In this document: positions 15,486 to 24,367 of the stretch, one piece after another
Layout of the letters: each line of letters begins with the position of its first letter
How positions within the stretch are numbered: the stretch's first letter is position 1
DNA from: an uncultured Oscillibacter sp.
GTDB lineage: Bacteria > Bacillota > Clostridia > Oscillospirales > Oscillospiraceae
Assembly: GCA_900548505.1 (NCBI GenBank)
Contig: URKI01000018.1
Coordinates: forward strand, 1 to 42,233
Reading direction: 5' to 3'
Length of the DNA stretch: 42,233 nt
The notes under the pieces: model-generated
What the model was told of the DNA's origin: nothing
The model's database searches: none
Seen by the model: only the letters and a program-made list of their open reading frames with translations
Program-made: the position numbers and the translations under genes

Positions 15486-18131
15486 ATGGATACCATTCCC
15501 CTGCCTGAGCAGGTCGGCGGCAAAAAACAAGGGAAACTGACGATTTTCACCAGTTATTTTTCCGGGACCGGGAAGAGCTATGCCATGCTGGAAGCGGCGG
15601 AAAAGGCCGGACAAGCAGGAACCGATGTGGTAGTTGGATTGCTTTCCTGTGACCTGTGGCCGCAGACCAGAGAACTTGCCCGGAAGTTTGAGACACTGCC
15701 CTGCAAGACCGTGGCGCATGGCGGGCAGACAGAGGATGAAGTGGACCTGGATGCCTGCCTGAAAAGACTGCCGCAGCTGATCCTGATCGATGACCTGGCG
15801 CATTTGAACGGGGATACATCCCGGCACCGGAAGCGCTACCAGGATATCGAGGAACTGCTGAAAGCGGGCGTGGATGTCTATACGACGCTGGATATCCAGC
15901 ATATCGAAAGCATCCAGGATACGATTTTTTCCATCCTGGGATCTTCGGAATCGAGACGGATTCCCGACCATGTGTTTGATCAGGCGGCACAGGTGGAATT
16001 TGTGGACATTGAGCCACAAAGACTGCAGCAGCGGCTGCTGGAGCAGACCAAGGGGGCGCTGCTTTCAGACTGCTCGCTGTCTCAGCTGAGCGCGCTCCGG
16101 GAAACCGGCCTGCGCCGCTGCGCGGACCGGGCGGCGCTCTATACCCATGAAGTCCACAATCGGGCGGAATACCGGACGCGGGAGCATATTCTGGTGTGCC
16201 TTTCCTCGGCGCCCTCCAACGAAAAGATCATTCGTACCGCGGCACGGATGGCCAGCGCCTTTCAGTGCGGATTTACGGCTCTGTTCGTGGAAACGAAAGA
16301 ATTTCAGTGGATGACCCAGCCGGATAAAGAGCGGCTCCAGGCCAATATCCATCTGGCACAGCAGCTGGGGGCCTCCATCGAAACGGTTTACGGCGATGAT
16401 GTGGCGTATCAGATCGCGGAGTTTTCCCGCCTGTCAGGGGTCACAAAAATTGTGCTGGGCCGCAGCGGGATCCCCCGCCGGCCATGGTTCCACAAGGCAT
16501 CTTTGACCGAGCGGCTGATCGAGCTTTCGCCGGAGCTGGATATCCACATCATTCCCGATAATGGACTGAACAGCCAGTTTTCGGCAAAGCGGCGGGAGAT
16601 CATGCATATTCCGTCTGTATCCGTTCTGGATCTTCTGAAAAGCGCGCTGATCCTGGTCCTTTCCACACTGATCGGTTTTTTGTTTTATAACTGGGGCTTT
16701 ACGGAAGCCAATATTATCACGCTCTACATTTTGGGCGTCATGCTGGTTTCTGTATCCACGAAAAGCTCGGTCTGCAGCTTCATTGCATCCATTGTCAGCG
16801 TACTGACCTTCAACTTCTTTTTTACCGTTCCGAGATTCTCCCTGCAAGCCTACGACAGCGGGTACCCGGTTACGTTCCTGGTGATGTTTCTGGCCTCCCT
16901 GCTCACCGGGTCGCTGGCGTCCAGACTGAAGTCTCACGCCAAGCGATCTGCGCAGGTGGCATGGCGGACAAAGCTCCTTTTTGAAACGAACCAGACGCTT
17001 CAAAAAGCCAGCAGCCAGGAAGAGATCATTTGTGTCACGGCAAGGCAGCTGTTGAAAATATTCCAGCGGGATATCATTGCGTATCGTACAGATCCGGAAG
17101 GACCGATGGGACCGGAGCTGTTTCTTGTGGATGATATGGCGCCAACCGACCGCTATACCTCCGAAAAGGAGCAGAAAGTAGCGCGCTGGGTGATTACGAA
17201 CAACAAGCGGGCCGGTGCGGGGACAGAGACGTTTTCGGATTCTGCCTGCACCTATCTGTCCATCCGCACGGGAGACCGGGTATACGGAGCCGTTGGCATC
17301 GCGGCGTCGGACAAGCCGCTGGATTCCTTTGAGAGCAGTATTCTTCTCTCGGTTCTGGGAGAATGTGCGCTGGCCCTGGAAAACCAAAAGAATTTGGAGG
17401 AAAAAGAAGCGGCTGCGGTCCTGGCCAAAAACGAACAGCTCCGAGCCAATCTGCTCCGGTCCATTTCCCATGATCTGCGCACGCCCCTTACCTCTATCTC
17501 CGGGAATGCCAGCAATCTGCTCTCCAACGGAGATCTGTTCGACAAAAAGACCAAGGAGCAGATGTACACGGATATTTACGATGATGCCATGTGGCTCATT
17601 AACCTGGTGGAAAATCTGCTGTCCGTCAGCCGGCTGGAAGAGGGCAGGATGAATCTGCGCGTTGCGACGGAGCTGATCGACGAGGTGGTGGCGGAAGCGC
17701 TGCGGCACATCAACCGGAAGAGCGTGGAGTACCACCTGCATGTGCAAAACAGCGATGAATATCTTCTGGCGCAGATCGATGCGAAGCTGATCGTTCAGGT
17801 CCTCATCAACATTGTGGATAACGCCATCAAGTATACACCGCCGGGGTCCGAGATCGATATCAGCTGGAAACGGAACGGCACCTTCGTTGAGATCTCGGTG
17901 GCGGATAATGGTCCGGGCATTCCGGATCAGGCAAAGCCGCATGTTTTCGACATGTTTTACAGCGCGTCCGATCGCATTGCCGACAGCCGGCGCAGCATGG
18001 GACTGGGACTGGCGCTGTGTAAATCCATTGTGAATGCCCATGGCGGTGAAATTACGGTAACGGATCATGTGCCCCATGGCTGCATCTTCACATTTTCTGT
18101 ACCGGCCGGGGAGGTAGAGCTGCATGAATAA
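15486..18131 (+). CDS. kdpD: Osmosensitive K+ sensor histidine kinase
   Basis: An 881-residue KdpD of normal length. Domain order: the N-terminal KdpD domain with Walker A GTGKS (about 27-31) and LIDDLAH; a universal-stress-protein-like domain (about 225-350) containing FTALFVE; four membrane helices (about 378-485); a GAF-like segment; the HisKA phosphoacceptor His in SISHDLRTPLTS (about 660); and HATPase motifs NIVDNAIKY, DNGPGIP and GLGLAL. The ATG at 15486 follows AAAGGAGGG; an in-frame TTG at 15468 would overlap that site. In Staphylococcus aureus the USP domain of KdpD binds c-di-AMP through a motif ending FTAxY; FTALF here is similar. No kdpFABC is present; trkHA lies upstream instead. 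Confidence 0.94.
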   Translation: MDTIPLPEQVGGKKQGKLTIFTSYFSGTGKSYAMLEAAEKAGQAGTDVVVGLLSCDLWPQTRELARKFETLPCKTVAHGGQTEDEVDLDACLKRLPQLILIDDLAHLNGDTSRHRKRYQDIEELLKAGVDVYTTLDIQHIESIQDTIFSILGSSESRRIPDHVFDQAAQVEFVDIEPQRLQQRLLEQTKGALLSDCSLSQLSALRETGLRRCADRAALYTHEVHNRAEYRTREHILVCLSSAPSNEKIIRTAARMASAFQCGFTALFVETKEFQWMTQPDKERLQANIHLAQQLGASIETVYGDDVAYQIAEFSRLSGVTKIVLGRSGIPRRPWFHKASLTERLIELSPELDIHIIPDNGLNSQFSAKRREIMHIPSVSVLDLLKSALILVLSTLIGFLFYNWGFTEANIITLYILGVMLVSVSTKSSVCSFIASIVSVLTFNFFFTVPRFSLQAYDSGYPVTFLVMFLASLLTGSLASRLKSHAKRSAQVAWRTKLLFETNQTLQKASSQEEIICVTARQLLKIFQRDIIAYRTDPEGPMGPELFLVDDMAPTDRYTSEKEQKVARWVITNNKRAGAGTETFSDSACTYLSIRTGDRVYGAVGIAASDKPLDSFESSILLSVLGECALALENQKNLEEKEAAAVLAKNEQLRANLLRSISHDLRTPLTSISGNASNLLSNGDLFDKKTKEQMYTDIYDDAMWLINLVENLLSVSRLEEGRMNLRVATELIDEVVAEALRHINRKSVEYHLHVQNSDEYLLAQIDAKLIVQVLINIVDNAIKYTPPGSEIDISWKRNGTFVEISVADNGPGIPDQAKPHVFDMFYSASDRIADSRRSMGLGLALCKSIVNAHGGEITVTDHVPHGCIFTFSVPAGEVELHE

Positions 18132-18815
18132 ACCTTTGATTTTAGTGGTTGAGGACGACACACCGGTCCGCAACCTGATCACAACCACATTGAAAGCCCA
18201 TGATTACCGTTTCCTGACGGCAGCAAACGGGGAATCTGCCATTTTGGAAGCATCTTCCCATAATCCGGATATTATTTTGCTGGATCTGGGACTTCCGGAC
18301 ATGGATGGCGTGGAGATCATTCATAAAGTGCGCACATGGTCGAATCTGCCGATCATTGTCATCAGTGCCCGCAGTGAGGACACGGATAAAATCGATGCAC
18401 TGGACGCCGGCGCCGATGATTATTTAACGAAGCCTTTTTCCGTGGAAGAGCTGCTCGCCCGGCTGCGGGTGACCCAGCGGCGGCTGGCAGCCCTCCAGAT
18501 CGGCACGGTGAATACAGACGCCGTCTTTACAAACGGCAAATTTATGCGGCAGGCTGTGCGTTCCTGGATGGGCAGGAACTCCACCTGACGCCCAGCGAGT
18601 ATAAATTGCTGTGCCTGCTGTGCAAAAATGTGGGCAAGGTACTCACCCATACGTTTATTACCCAGCAGATCTGGGGAAGAAGCTGGGAAAACGACGTTGC
18701 ATCCCTCCGTGTGTTTATGGCAACGCTGCGGAAGAAGCTGGAAAAAGAGCCGGGCTCGCCGCAGTACATTCAAACGCACATCGGCGTTGGATACCGTATG
18801 ATGAAGATGGAATAA
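18124..18815 (+). pseudogene. kdpE: KdpE response regulator, frameshifted
   Basis: Two frames together make one OmpR-family KdpE. Frame 1 (18124-18588) encodes the receiver domain: acidic VVEDD, phosphoacceptor Asp in ILLDLGLPDMDG, and a C-terminal lysine in YLTKPF. It then runs into a false stop. From about 18545 the -1 frame encodes the winged-helix domain up to the stop at 18813-18815: CAFLDGQELHLTPSEY, then LTHTFITQQIWG and HIGVGYRM. Comparison with the usual beta-strand between the domains suggests about 10 nt are missing at about 18543. Either kdpE is a recent pseudogene or this is an assembly error. The overlap with kdpD (8 bp) is normal. Confidence 0.85.
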
Positions 18816-19235
18816 TGCGCGTTCCTGCCGCGGAAGGCACGGGACTTGCCTGCATGACTTTGAAAATGCAGCGTGGACGGAATGGGCCGATCGCGATGGG
18901 GATGGGAGGGCTGTCTTTGACCGACAAAGGGCGAGGGTTGTTGTGAAGAGCTGAAAGATATTCTTGTATCGTACGGCTTTGCCGCTGCTACCTGTTTATT
19001 TTGCTATCATTCGCATTGTTTATTTCCTGTGCAAATGGTGATGAGGGTGTCGTTATATAGCTGCAGAGGTGGCTGTTGATACTATCTCGGATAGAAGAGC
19101 TGCCCTGACTTGCACGCTGACCTACACGGGAAAACGACGGACGGAAACAACAGAGCGGAGCGTACCGCCGACCGCATCCTTTTAGAGCAGACTATATAAA
19201 AAACGTTGAGAGTCAAAGATCCGACGACCTCCGAT

Positions 19236-19269
19236 CAGTTAGTGAGGATGAGATCGGCGGTTCAAATTT
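19236..19269 (+). other. Second tRNA-like 3' fragment
   Basis: This 34-bp stretch aligns without gaps to 2153-2186, with 25 of 34 bases the same by eye. It includes GAGGATGAG and a T-arm-like GGCGG TTCAAAT TTGCC, which pairs with two G-U wobbles. As at 2153, no matching 5' tRNA half is visible. The terminator that follows 17 bp later fits the end of a tRNA gene or of an integrated element. Confidence 0.3.
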
Positions 19270-19285
19270 GCCAGACAGATTCAGT

Positions 19286-19324
19286 AAAAGCCCTGCAAGC
19301 GTAATGGTTGCAGGGCTTTTTTTT
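19286..19324 (+). terminator. Rho-independent terminator
   Basis: A perfect 13-bp stem (AAAAGCCCTGCAA, 19286-19298, with 19308-19320) has a 9-nt loop and a run of eight Ts. It is strong, but 470 bp from kdpE and with no gene just upstream. It may terminate the kdp transcript or be a relic of a lost gene. Confidence 0.8.
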
Positions 19325-19559
19325 GGCTCAGTTGAAAAGCGCCGGCGGGGCAGTATCTGCTGCCGCTGGGCTGCTGATGCTGCTACAAAAAGATCCATTT
19401 GGCCGTTTGCCGGACGAGCTGTCCGGATTCATCAGAAGTGCCCTGGTGCAATCACGGCATCGAAAAACAATCCCTGACAGGAAATATGTGCGAGGGTCCT
19501 GCAAGCAAGCTGCCACGCTGTGGCAATTTGCCTGCAGGCTCATGTATGCACCTGGCTTG

Positions 19560-19582
19560 AAAAAACGCTTCGGAGCGCTTTG
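19560..19582 (-). terminator. Possible terminator of the AraC-family gene
   Basis: On the minus strand a short hairpin built on AGCGCT/AAGCG (19566-19582) is followed by a run of seven Ts (plus-strand As at 19560-19566). It lies about 95 bp after the AraC-family stop. The stem is short, so confidence is modest. Confidence 0.4.
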
Positions 19583-19676
19583 CAGCAGGTGGGACGGATC
19601 AGCATAAGCAAACGGCTCTTGGCAGCAAGATTGGTATGGGGCGGTGGAGAAGAGAGATAGGGCGGCAGAAGTCTTT

Positions 19677-20549
19677 TTAAGTTTTTTCGGAGAAATACCG
19701 GTACTGAAACGTCCCGTGAAGGCGAATATCCGTATAGATCGAGCTGCGGTCCTGGTCCCGGGCCTGTGTGGGGGTCATCCCCACGATTTTATGAAAGGTG
19801 CGTGAAAAATAGTGGACGCTGGAAAAGCCGCAGTCGGTGCTGATTTCCGATATTTTTTTGTCCGTGCAGCAGAGCATGTCGTAGGATTTTTTGATCCTTA
19901 AAAAATTGATGTATTCGATGATGGTGATGCCCGTGGCGTTCCGGAACACCTTGCAAAGATAGGTTTTGGAATAGCGAAGATCTGCAGAAAGACTCTGTAG
20001 GGTGATGGGTTCCAGAAAATGCAGCTCCAGATAATTTGCAATTTCCCGCTCGGCACCGGTCAAAGACTCCATCCGCTGTTCCAGCTCTTTATAAAATGGG
20101 ATCCGGTTGGGAGCGGGGGTGTTTTTCCGCAGGACCCAAAAGATGATCTGCTGAAACATGGCATTTGCCATCTCGCGGCAGAAAAGGTTGCTGGAGGCCC
20201 ATTCGTTCCGCATGGAAAGCTGTAGTTCCCGGAACTGGGTATCTGCGATCTCTATGGACTGGGGCATATCGCAGATCTTTTGGCGGATGTTCTCGTCGTG
20301 GAGATAAAATTTGGTATCTACGATACGCAGCTGTCCGGATTTGATGGGGAACAGCTCGTGGGGCTGGTTTGGCCGGATGATCAGACAGGTGTTCTTGGCC
20401 AGGAGAAACTGCTGACCATCCAAAAAGAACAGCCCCTCGCCGGACAGACAGTAGTACATCTGGAAATAATCGTGAGAATGACGACGGACGCCCCAGCCCC
20501 GGGTATAGTCCAGCACAAACGTCCAGATCACTTCGGAAATATGATCCAT
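19677..20549 (-). CDS. AraC-family transcriptional regulator
   Basis: A 290-residue AraC-type activator. The N-terminal cupin-like sensing domain spans about residues 15-110 (RRHSHDYFQMYYCLSGEG, then IIRPNQPHELFP). The C-terminal DNA-binding domain has two helix-turn-helix units: ITLQSLSADLRYSKTYLCKVFRNATG and ISEISTDCGFSSVHYFSRTFHKIVGMTP. AAAGGA precedes the ATG at 20549. It is divergent from the Ldh2-type dehydrogenase gene across a 296-bp AT-rich gap, so it probably activates module A. The effector is unknown; a sugar acid or hydroxy acid would fit the target genes. Confidence 0.9.
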   Translation of the reverse strand: MDHISEVIWTFVLDYTRGWGVRRHSHDYFQMYYCLSGEGLFFLDGQQFLLAKNTCLIIRPNQPHELFPIKSGQLRIVDTKFYLHDENIRQKICDMPQSIEIADTQFRELQLSMRNEWASSNLFCREMANAMFQQIIFWVLRKNTPAPNRIPFYKELEQRMESLTGAEREIANYLELHFLEPITLQSLSADLRYSKTYLCKVFRNATGITIIEYINFLRIKKSYDMLCCTDKKISEISTDCGFSSVHYFSRTFHKIVGMTPTQARDQDRSSIYTDIRLHGTFQYRYFSEKT

Positions 20550-20845
20550 ATGTTTAAATCCTTTCTGCGAAGGTTGAAAAAATTATTGCACAGAATTATC
20601 TCAAAAACAATAAAGGTTCGAGCGGGAGGATAATATCGTGCAAAATCTGGTGAATGCAAGCTAAAGACATCTGTCCGTTTGGATGATAAACTACAGGCAA
20701 AGAGAGCGAAATATATCAAAAAAATTTAAAAATCCGAATAATTTTATGCAATATTAACACGCTGCTTTCTGGAGACGGTCAAAAGGGTGATATACAGAGC
20801 AAGCTTGTCTGATTTTGTTACTATATTTGAAAAGGGGCTGTCTGA

Positions 20846-21898
20846 ATGGAAAAACAGATGAAGAAAATCCCAGCGCAGACACTGTCCAGTTTTATCTGTC
20901 GGCTGTATGAAAAGGCCGGGATGTCCCCGAAGGACGCCGCCTATCATGCGGACGCACTGGTGATCGCCAGCCTGCGGGGCGTGGATTCCCACGGCGTCAT
21001 GCGCACCAGCGCTTACCTTAAGCGGATCGAAAACGGCGCCATCAATCTGCATCCGCAGATGCGGTACGAAAAAGACGCCTGCGCTATGCAGGTACTGGAT
21101 GCGGACGGTGCGTCCGGTTATATCGCCGGACGGGATGCCATGCAAAAGGCCATCGAGCTGGCGGAGACCTACTCGCTGGGAATGGTCCTGGTAAAAAACA
21201 GCAACCACTTCGGCGCGGCGGCCCTGTATGCGGATATGGCTGTGCAGAAAGGGATGCTGGGCTTCTCCACCACCAATGTCAAGCCCGGCATGACTGCGCC
21301 GGGTGCGGCTGGAAATGTAGCGGGAAACAACCCCTTTGCCGTGGGCATCCCTACATATTGTGATTTCCCCTTTATGCTGGATATGGCCCTTTCTGTGGTG
21401 GCCGGCGGCAAGCTGAAAATGGCCATTGCCAAAGGCGAGAAGATCCCCATGGACTGGGCCACGGACAAAGACGGCAATCCCACCGATGATCCCCAGGCAG
21501 GCTTTGACGGCTATTTTCTGCCGCTGGGCGGATTCAAGGGCCTGGGCATGGCCTACGCCATTGATATCCTCTGCGGCGTCATGACCGGCGGTGCCTTCCA
21601 AAACCACATCAAGAATATGTTCAAAGACCCTGCGGACCCCAGCCGGACCTGCCACATGTTCCTGGCCGTGGATCTCAAGCGGCTGATGGGCGAAGAAGAG
21701 ATCCGGCATCGCATGACGGAGTACCGGGATTATATCAGGAGCATCCCCACGGTATCCGGAAAGCCGCTGATCCTGCCGGGCGAGCTGGAAGAGGCGTGCC
21801 GCAAGGAGCGGGAACGGGATGGCATTCCGATGCCCGACACGCTGGTAAAGGAATTCCTGGAAATGGCGGATCGATACCAGATCCCTCTGGATATTTGA
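20846..21898 (+). CDS. Ldh2/malate-ureidoglycolate-type NAD(P)-dependent 2-hydroxyacid dehydrogenase
   Basis: A 350-residue member of the Ldh_2 family, which includes malate, ureidoglycolate and (R)-sulfolactate (ComC) dehydrogenases. These oxidise 2-hydroxy acids to 2-oxo acids and are unrelated to classical lactate dehydrogenases. Landmarks are the catalytic-region VDSHGVMR (about 49-56), VKNSNHFGAAALYA with the conserved His (about 118), NNPFAVGIP, and PLGGFKGLGMAY. It is the first gene of module A, followed after 28 bp by an aldolase. It most likely makes the 2-oxo acid that the aldolase or kinases use. The exact substrate cannot be read from the sequence. Confidence 0.88.
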   Translation: MEKQMKKIPAQTLSSFICRLYEKAGMSPKDAAYHADALVIASLRGVDSHGVMRTSAYLKRIENGAINLHPQMRYEKDACAMQVLDADGASGYIAGRDAMQKAIELAETYSLGMVLVKNSNHFGAAALYADMAVQKGMLGFSTTNVKPGMTAPGAAGNVAGNNPFAVGIPTYCDFPFMLDMALSVVAGGKLKMAIAKGEKIPMDWATDKDGNPTDDPQAGFDGYFLPLGGFKGLGMAYAIDILCGVMTGGAFQNHIKNMFKDPADPSRTCHMFLAVDLKRLMGEEEIRHRMTEYRDYIRSIPTVSGKPLILPGELEEACRKERERDGIPMPDTLVKEFLEMADRYQIPLDI

Positions 21899-21926
21899 TA
21901 AACAATGGAGAAAGGACCAATCGGAT

Positions 21927-22721
21927 ATGCTGCGTTTAGATGAGACATTTTACAATGAGCCCAAGCACATGCTGAAAGAGGGCAAGAAAGTGCTGGGCGC
22001 CTGGCTGCAGATGGCAAGTCCCTATGCGGCGGAGATTTTCGCCAAGGCGGAGATTGATGTTTTGATGGTGGACATGGAGCACGGTCCCAATGATATTCTG
22101 AGCCTGATTGAACAGTTCCGGGCCATGGGCCATTACAAGGCGGTTCCCTTTGTGCGGGCGCCCTGGAACGATATGGTGATCATCAAGCGGATCCTGGATG
22201 CCGGTGCCTACGGCGTGCTGGTGCCCTATGTGAATACCGCGGAGGAGGCCCGGGCCGCCGTATCTTACTGCAAATACCCGACCGAGGGCGTCCGGGGCGT
22301 GGCCCCCAGTCCCAGAGCTCCCGGGATCGGCATGAACAGCATGAACTACCTCAAGCGCGCCAATGACGAGATCCTGGTCATGACGGCGGTGGAGACGCTG
22401 GAGGCGGTCAACAACATTGAGGAGCTGGTCAAGGTGGAGGGGCTGGACGGTATCTTCATCGGTCCCATGGACTTGGCGACCTCCATGGGACACTTCTGCG
22501 ATCCGAGCCACCCGGACGTGAAGGCGGCCATTGAGAAGGTGGAGCGCACGGTGATCGGCTCCGGAAAGTTCCTGGCCTCTGTGGCGGGCGGCATGGCTGC
22601 GGCCAAGGAGAAGTACGACCGCGGCTACGGCCTGGTGGTCCCCTTTGCCGACGGCGGAGCCCTGGGCTCTCTGGCCATGGAGAATGTGCGTAAGTTCCGG
22701 GAAATGTACCCTGCCAGATAA
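21927..22721 (+). CDS. HpcH/HpaI-family class II pyruvate aldolase (copy 1)
   Basis: A 264-residue metal-dependent aldolase of the HpcH/HpaI family, which cleaves 4-hydroxy-2-oxo acids to pyruvate (or a pyruvate analogue) and an aldehyde. The active-site set is complete: His in VDMEHGPND, Arg in FVRAPWND, metal ligand Glu in AVETLEAVNN, and metal ligand Asp in GPMDLATSMG. A tail extends to EMYPAR. It lies between the Ldh2-type dehydrogenase and the first TTT transporter. A second, diverged copy is at 35525. Substrates in the family include 4-hydroxy-2-oxoheptanedioate, 2-keto-3-deoxy-glucarate and 2-keto-3-deoxy-rhamnonate; none is indicated here specifically. Confidence 0.9.
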   Translation: MLRLDETFYNEPKHMLKEGKKVLGAWLQMASPYAAEIFAKAEIDVLMVDMEHGPNDILSLIEQFRAMGHYKAVPFVRAPWNDMVIIKRILDAGAYGVLVPYVNTAEEARAAVSYCKYPTEGVRGVAPSPRAPGIGMNSMNYLKRANDEILVMTAVETLEAVNNIEELVKVEGLDGIFIGPMDLATSMGHFCDPSHPDVKAAIEKVERTVIGSGKFLASVAGGMAAAKEKYDRGYGLVVPFADGGALGSLAMENVRKFREMYPAR

Positions 22722-22780
22722 GCGCGGGGGACAAATATATATGGTAGTTTAAAACCAGAACATATTTAGGAGGAATGAAC

Positions 22781-23782
22781 ATGAAGAAGTTTACCGCACT
22801 CTTGCTGACGCTGGCGCTGTCTGCGGCCCTGTTGGCCGGCTGCGGCGAAAAGTCCCAGGAACAGACCCCTGCTGAAACTCCTGCGGGCACGGAAGAAACG
22901 ACTGCATGGCCCGAAAAGCCCATTGAGATCATCATTCCCTACAGCCCCGGCGGCGACACGGACTTCAATGCCCGCGCCTATACGGAATATCTGTCCGAGG
23001 AACTGGGGGTTCCCGTGGTGGCCACCAACGTCACCGGCTCCTCCGGCACCATTGCCAGCCGCCAAGTGAAGGATGCTGCCAACGACGGCTACACCGTGCT
23101 GTTCTCCCACACGGTCATGAACGTGAATGAGATGGTGGGCATTGCGGATTTTGGCATGGATGATTTCGAGATCGCCTGCATTGCTGCCCTGTCTCCCGGT
23201 GAAGTGATCACCGTCCGCTCCGACCTGGGCGTGACCAACCTGGATGAGCTCAAGGCATATACCCAGGAGCATCCCGGTGAGCTGGATCTTGCCATCGACT
23301 TTGGCACCATGGTCAACATCAACGGTCTGCAGATGCAGCAGGCGGGTATTGACGTGAATCTGATCACCGCCGGCAGCGCCAGCGAGCGTGTCGCCGCGCT
23401 GGCGGGCGGTCACTGCGATATCATCATCAACGCTTACGGCAGCGTGAAGGATTATCTTGCCACCGGCGAGTTCGTGGCCCTGGGTACCACCGGCTCCCAG
23501 ACTGCGGAAGGCCTCGGCGGCATCCCCACCGCCAAGGAGCAGGGCTATGATATCACCCTGGACAAGCACTACTTCTTTGCCTTCCCCAAGGACACCGCGC
23601 CTGAGATCGTGGAGAAATTTGCGGCAGCGGTGGAGAAGGCATCCCAGAACCCGGCCTATCAGGAGAGCATCATGACTGCTTATGCACAGGAGCCCTTCTA
23701 TGCCTCTCCCGAAGACGGTCTTGCTCTGATGGAGGCGTCCAAGGAGATCATCTGGTCGTTCGAGGAGCAGATGGCCGGATAA
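22781..23782 (+). CDS. tctC: TTT transporter substrate-binding lipoprotein (copy 1)
   Basis: A 333-residue TctC/Bug-family binding protein that captures an organic acid outside the cell for the TctAB permease. The lipobox is LLAGC near residue 22. Family features are WPEKPIEIIIPYSPGGDTDFNAR, VPVVATNVTGSSGTIA and KDAANDGYTVLFSHT; the GGDTDF loop normally holds the carboxylate ligand. The start is put at ATG 22781, 7 nt after AGGAGG (22768-22773); the ATG at 22775 is only 1 nt from it. A strong GC hairpin follows the stop, before tctB. The second copy at 32418 shares the GGDTDF motif but is clearly diverged. Confidence 0.92.
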   Translation: MKKFTALLLTLALSAALLAGCGEKSQEQTPAETPAGTEETTAWPEKPIEIIIPYSPGGDTDFNARAYTEYLSEELGVPVVATNVTGSSGTIASRQVKDAANDGYTVLFSHTVMNVNEMVGIADFGMDDFEIACIAALSPGEVITVRSDLGVTNLDELKAYTQEHPGELDLAIDFGTMVNINGLQMQQAGIDVNLITAGSASERVAALAGGHCDIIINAYGSVKDYLATGEFVALGTTGSQTAEGLGGIPTAKEQGYDITLDKHYFFAFPKDTAPEIVEKFAAAVEKASQNPAYQESIMTAYAQEPFYASPEDGLALMEASKEIIWSFEEQMAG

Positions 23783-23793
23783 GCACGGCAGAA

Positions 23794-23817
23794 GCGGAGC
23801 CGGCTCGCCGGCTCCGC
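23794..23817 (+). promoter_or_regulatory. Intercistronic hairpin between tctC and tctB (module A)
   Basis: An 11-nt perfect inverted repeat, GCGGAGCCGGC with its complement, sits 11 bp after the tctC stop. It is very GC-rich and has only a short downstream T stretch. It may stabilise the 3' end of the tctC mRNA or partly terminate, so that the binding protein is made in excess over the permease. Confidence 0.65.
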
Positions 23818-23868
23818 CTTTCTCTAAGCGGTTGTCCGTCGTTCTGAGCAGAAAGAGAGGAATCTGAA

Positions 23869-24354
23869 TTGCTGAAAAAATATCGAGATTTGATCTGGGG
23901 CCTTGTGATCTTGGCTGTTTGCGGCGTGATGTTCTACGAAACAACACAGATCCGCGTGTTTGCGGCTATGGATGGACTCAGCTCCCGCTTTTTCCCGCGA
24001 ATTGTGATCGCGGTGATGGTGATTCTGGGCGGCTTCCTCACCTATCGTGGGGTTGTCCACGCAAAGCAGTATGTGCCGGAGGAAAAGGAAGAAAAGGCGG
24101 GGCTTTCTCAGGGAAACAAATGCGTCATCCAGACGCTGGCGGCATTGCTGCTGTATGTGGTGATGCTGGACCCGGTGGGCTTTATTCTCTCCACCATTTT
24201 GTATCTGTTTTTGCAGATGGTGATCTTGTCCTCCAAGATCACGAAAAAGGATCTGGTTGTGTTCGTGCTGATTTCTGTGGTGACATCTGTTGCGATCTAC
24301 TTCCTGTTCACCAAGGCGTTTTATCTGATGCTGCCTGCGGGCATTCTGGGCTAA
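23869..24354 (+). CDS. tctB: TTT transporter small membrane subunit (copy 1)
   Basis: A 161-residue TctB-family protein with four predicted membrane segments: LIWGLVILAVCGVMFYE near the N terminus, FPRIVIAVMVILGGFLTY, a segment in the TLAALLLYVVML region, and a C-terminal pair ending in LMLPAGILG. TctB is the poorly conserved small permease subunit that pairs with TctA. It begins with TTG at 23869, supported by GAGAGG at 23855-23860. It is followed 13 bp later by tctA. Confidence 0.87.
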   Translation: MLKKYRDLIWGLVILAVCGVMFYETTQIRVFAAMDGLSSRFFPRIVIAVMVILGGFLTYRGVVHAKQYVPEEKEEKAGLSQGNKCVIQTLAALLLYVVMLDPVGFILSTILYLFLQMVILSSKITKKDLVVFVLISVVTSVAIYFLFTKAFYLMLPAGILG

Positions 24355-24367
24355 AGGGGGGCGTGTT

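Larger units (their letters stand above)
18816..19676. other. Gene-free region between kdpE and the AraC regulator
   Basis: About 860 bp with no credible gene; short open frames here lack ribosome sites and family features. It holds a tRNA-like 3' fragment (19236-19269), a strong plus-strand terminator (19286-19324) and a minus-strand hairpin (19560-19582). The rest looks like decayed sequence. Confidence 0.6.

Noticed and set aside
18538..18560. Programmed -1 frameshift in kdpE (AAATTTA near the break)
   Set aside because: The heptamer is A AAT TTA in sequence but is read in the wrong phase (AAA TTT A), no downstream structure is obvious, and the region is about 10 nt short compared with the family. 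A deletion explains it better.
18600..19680. Insertion sequence or transposase remnant in the 860-bp gap
   Set aside because: No transposase-like reading frame, terminal inverted repeats or target-site duplication could be seen.
20550..20845. Sigma-54 promoter for module A
   Set aside because: The best candidates lack either the GG at -24 or the correct 10-base spacing to GC. The divergent AraC gene offers a simpler control.
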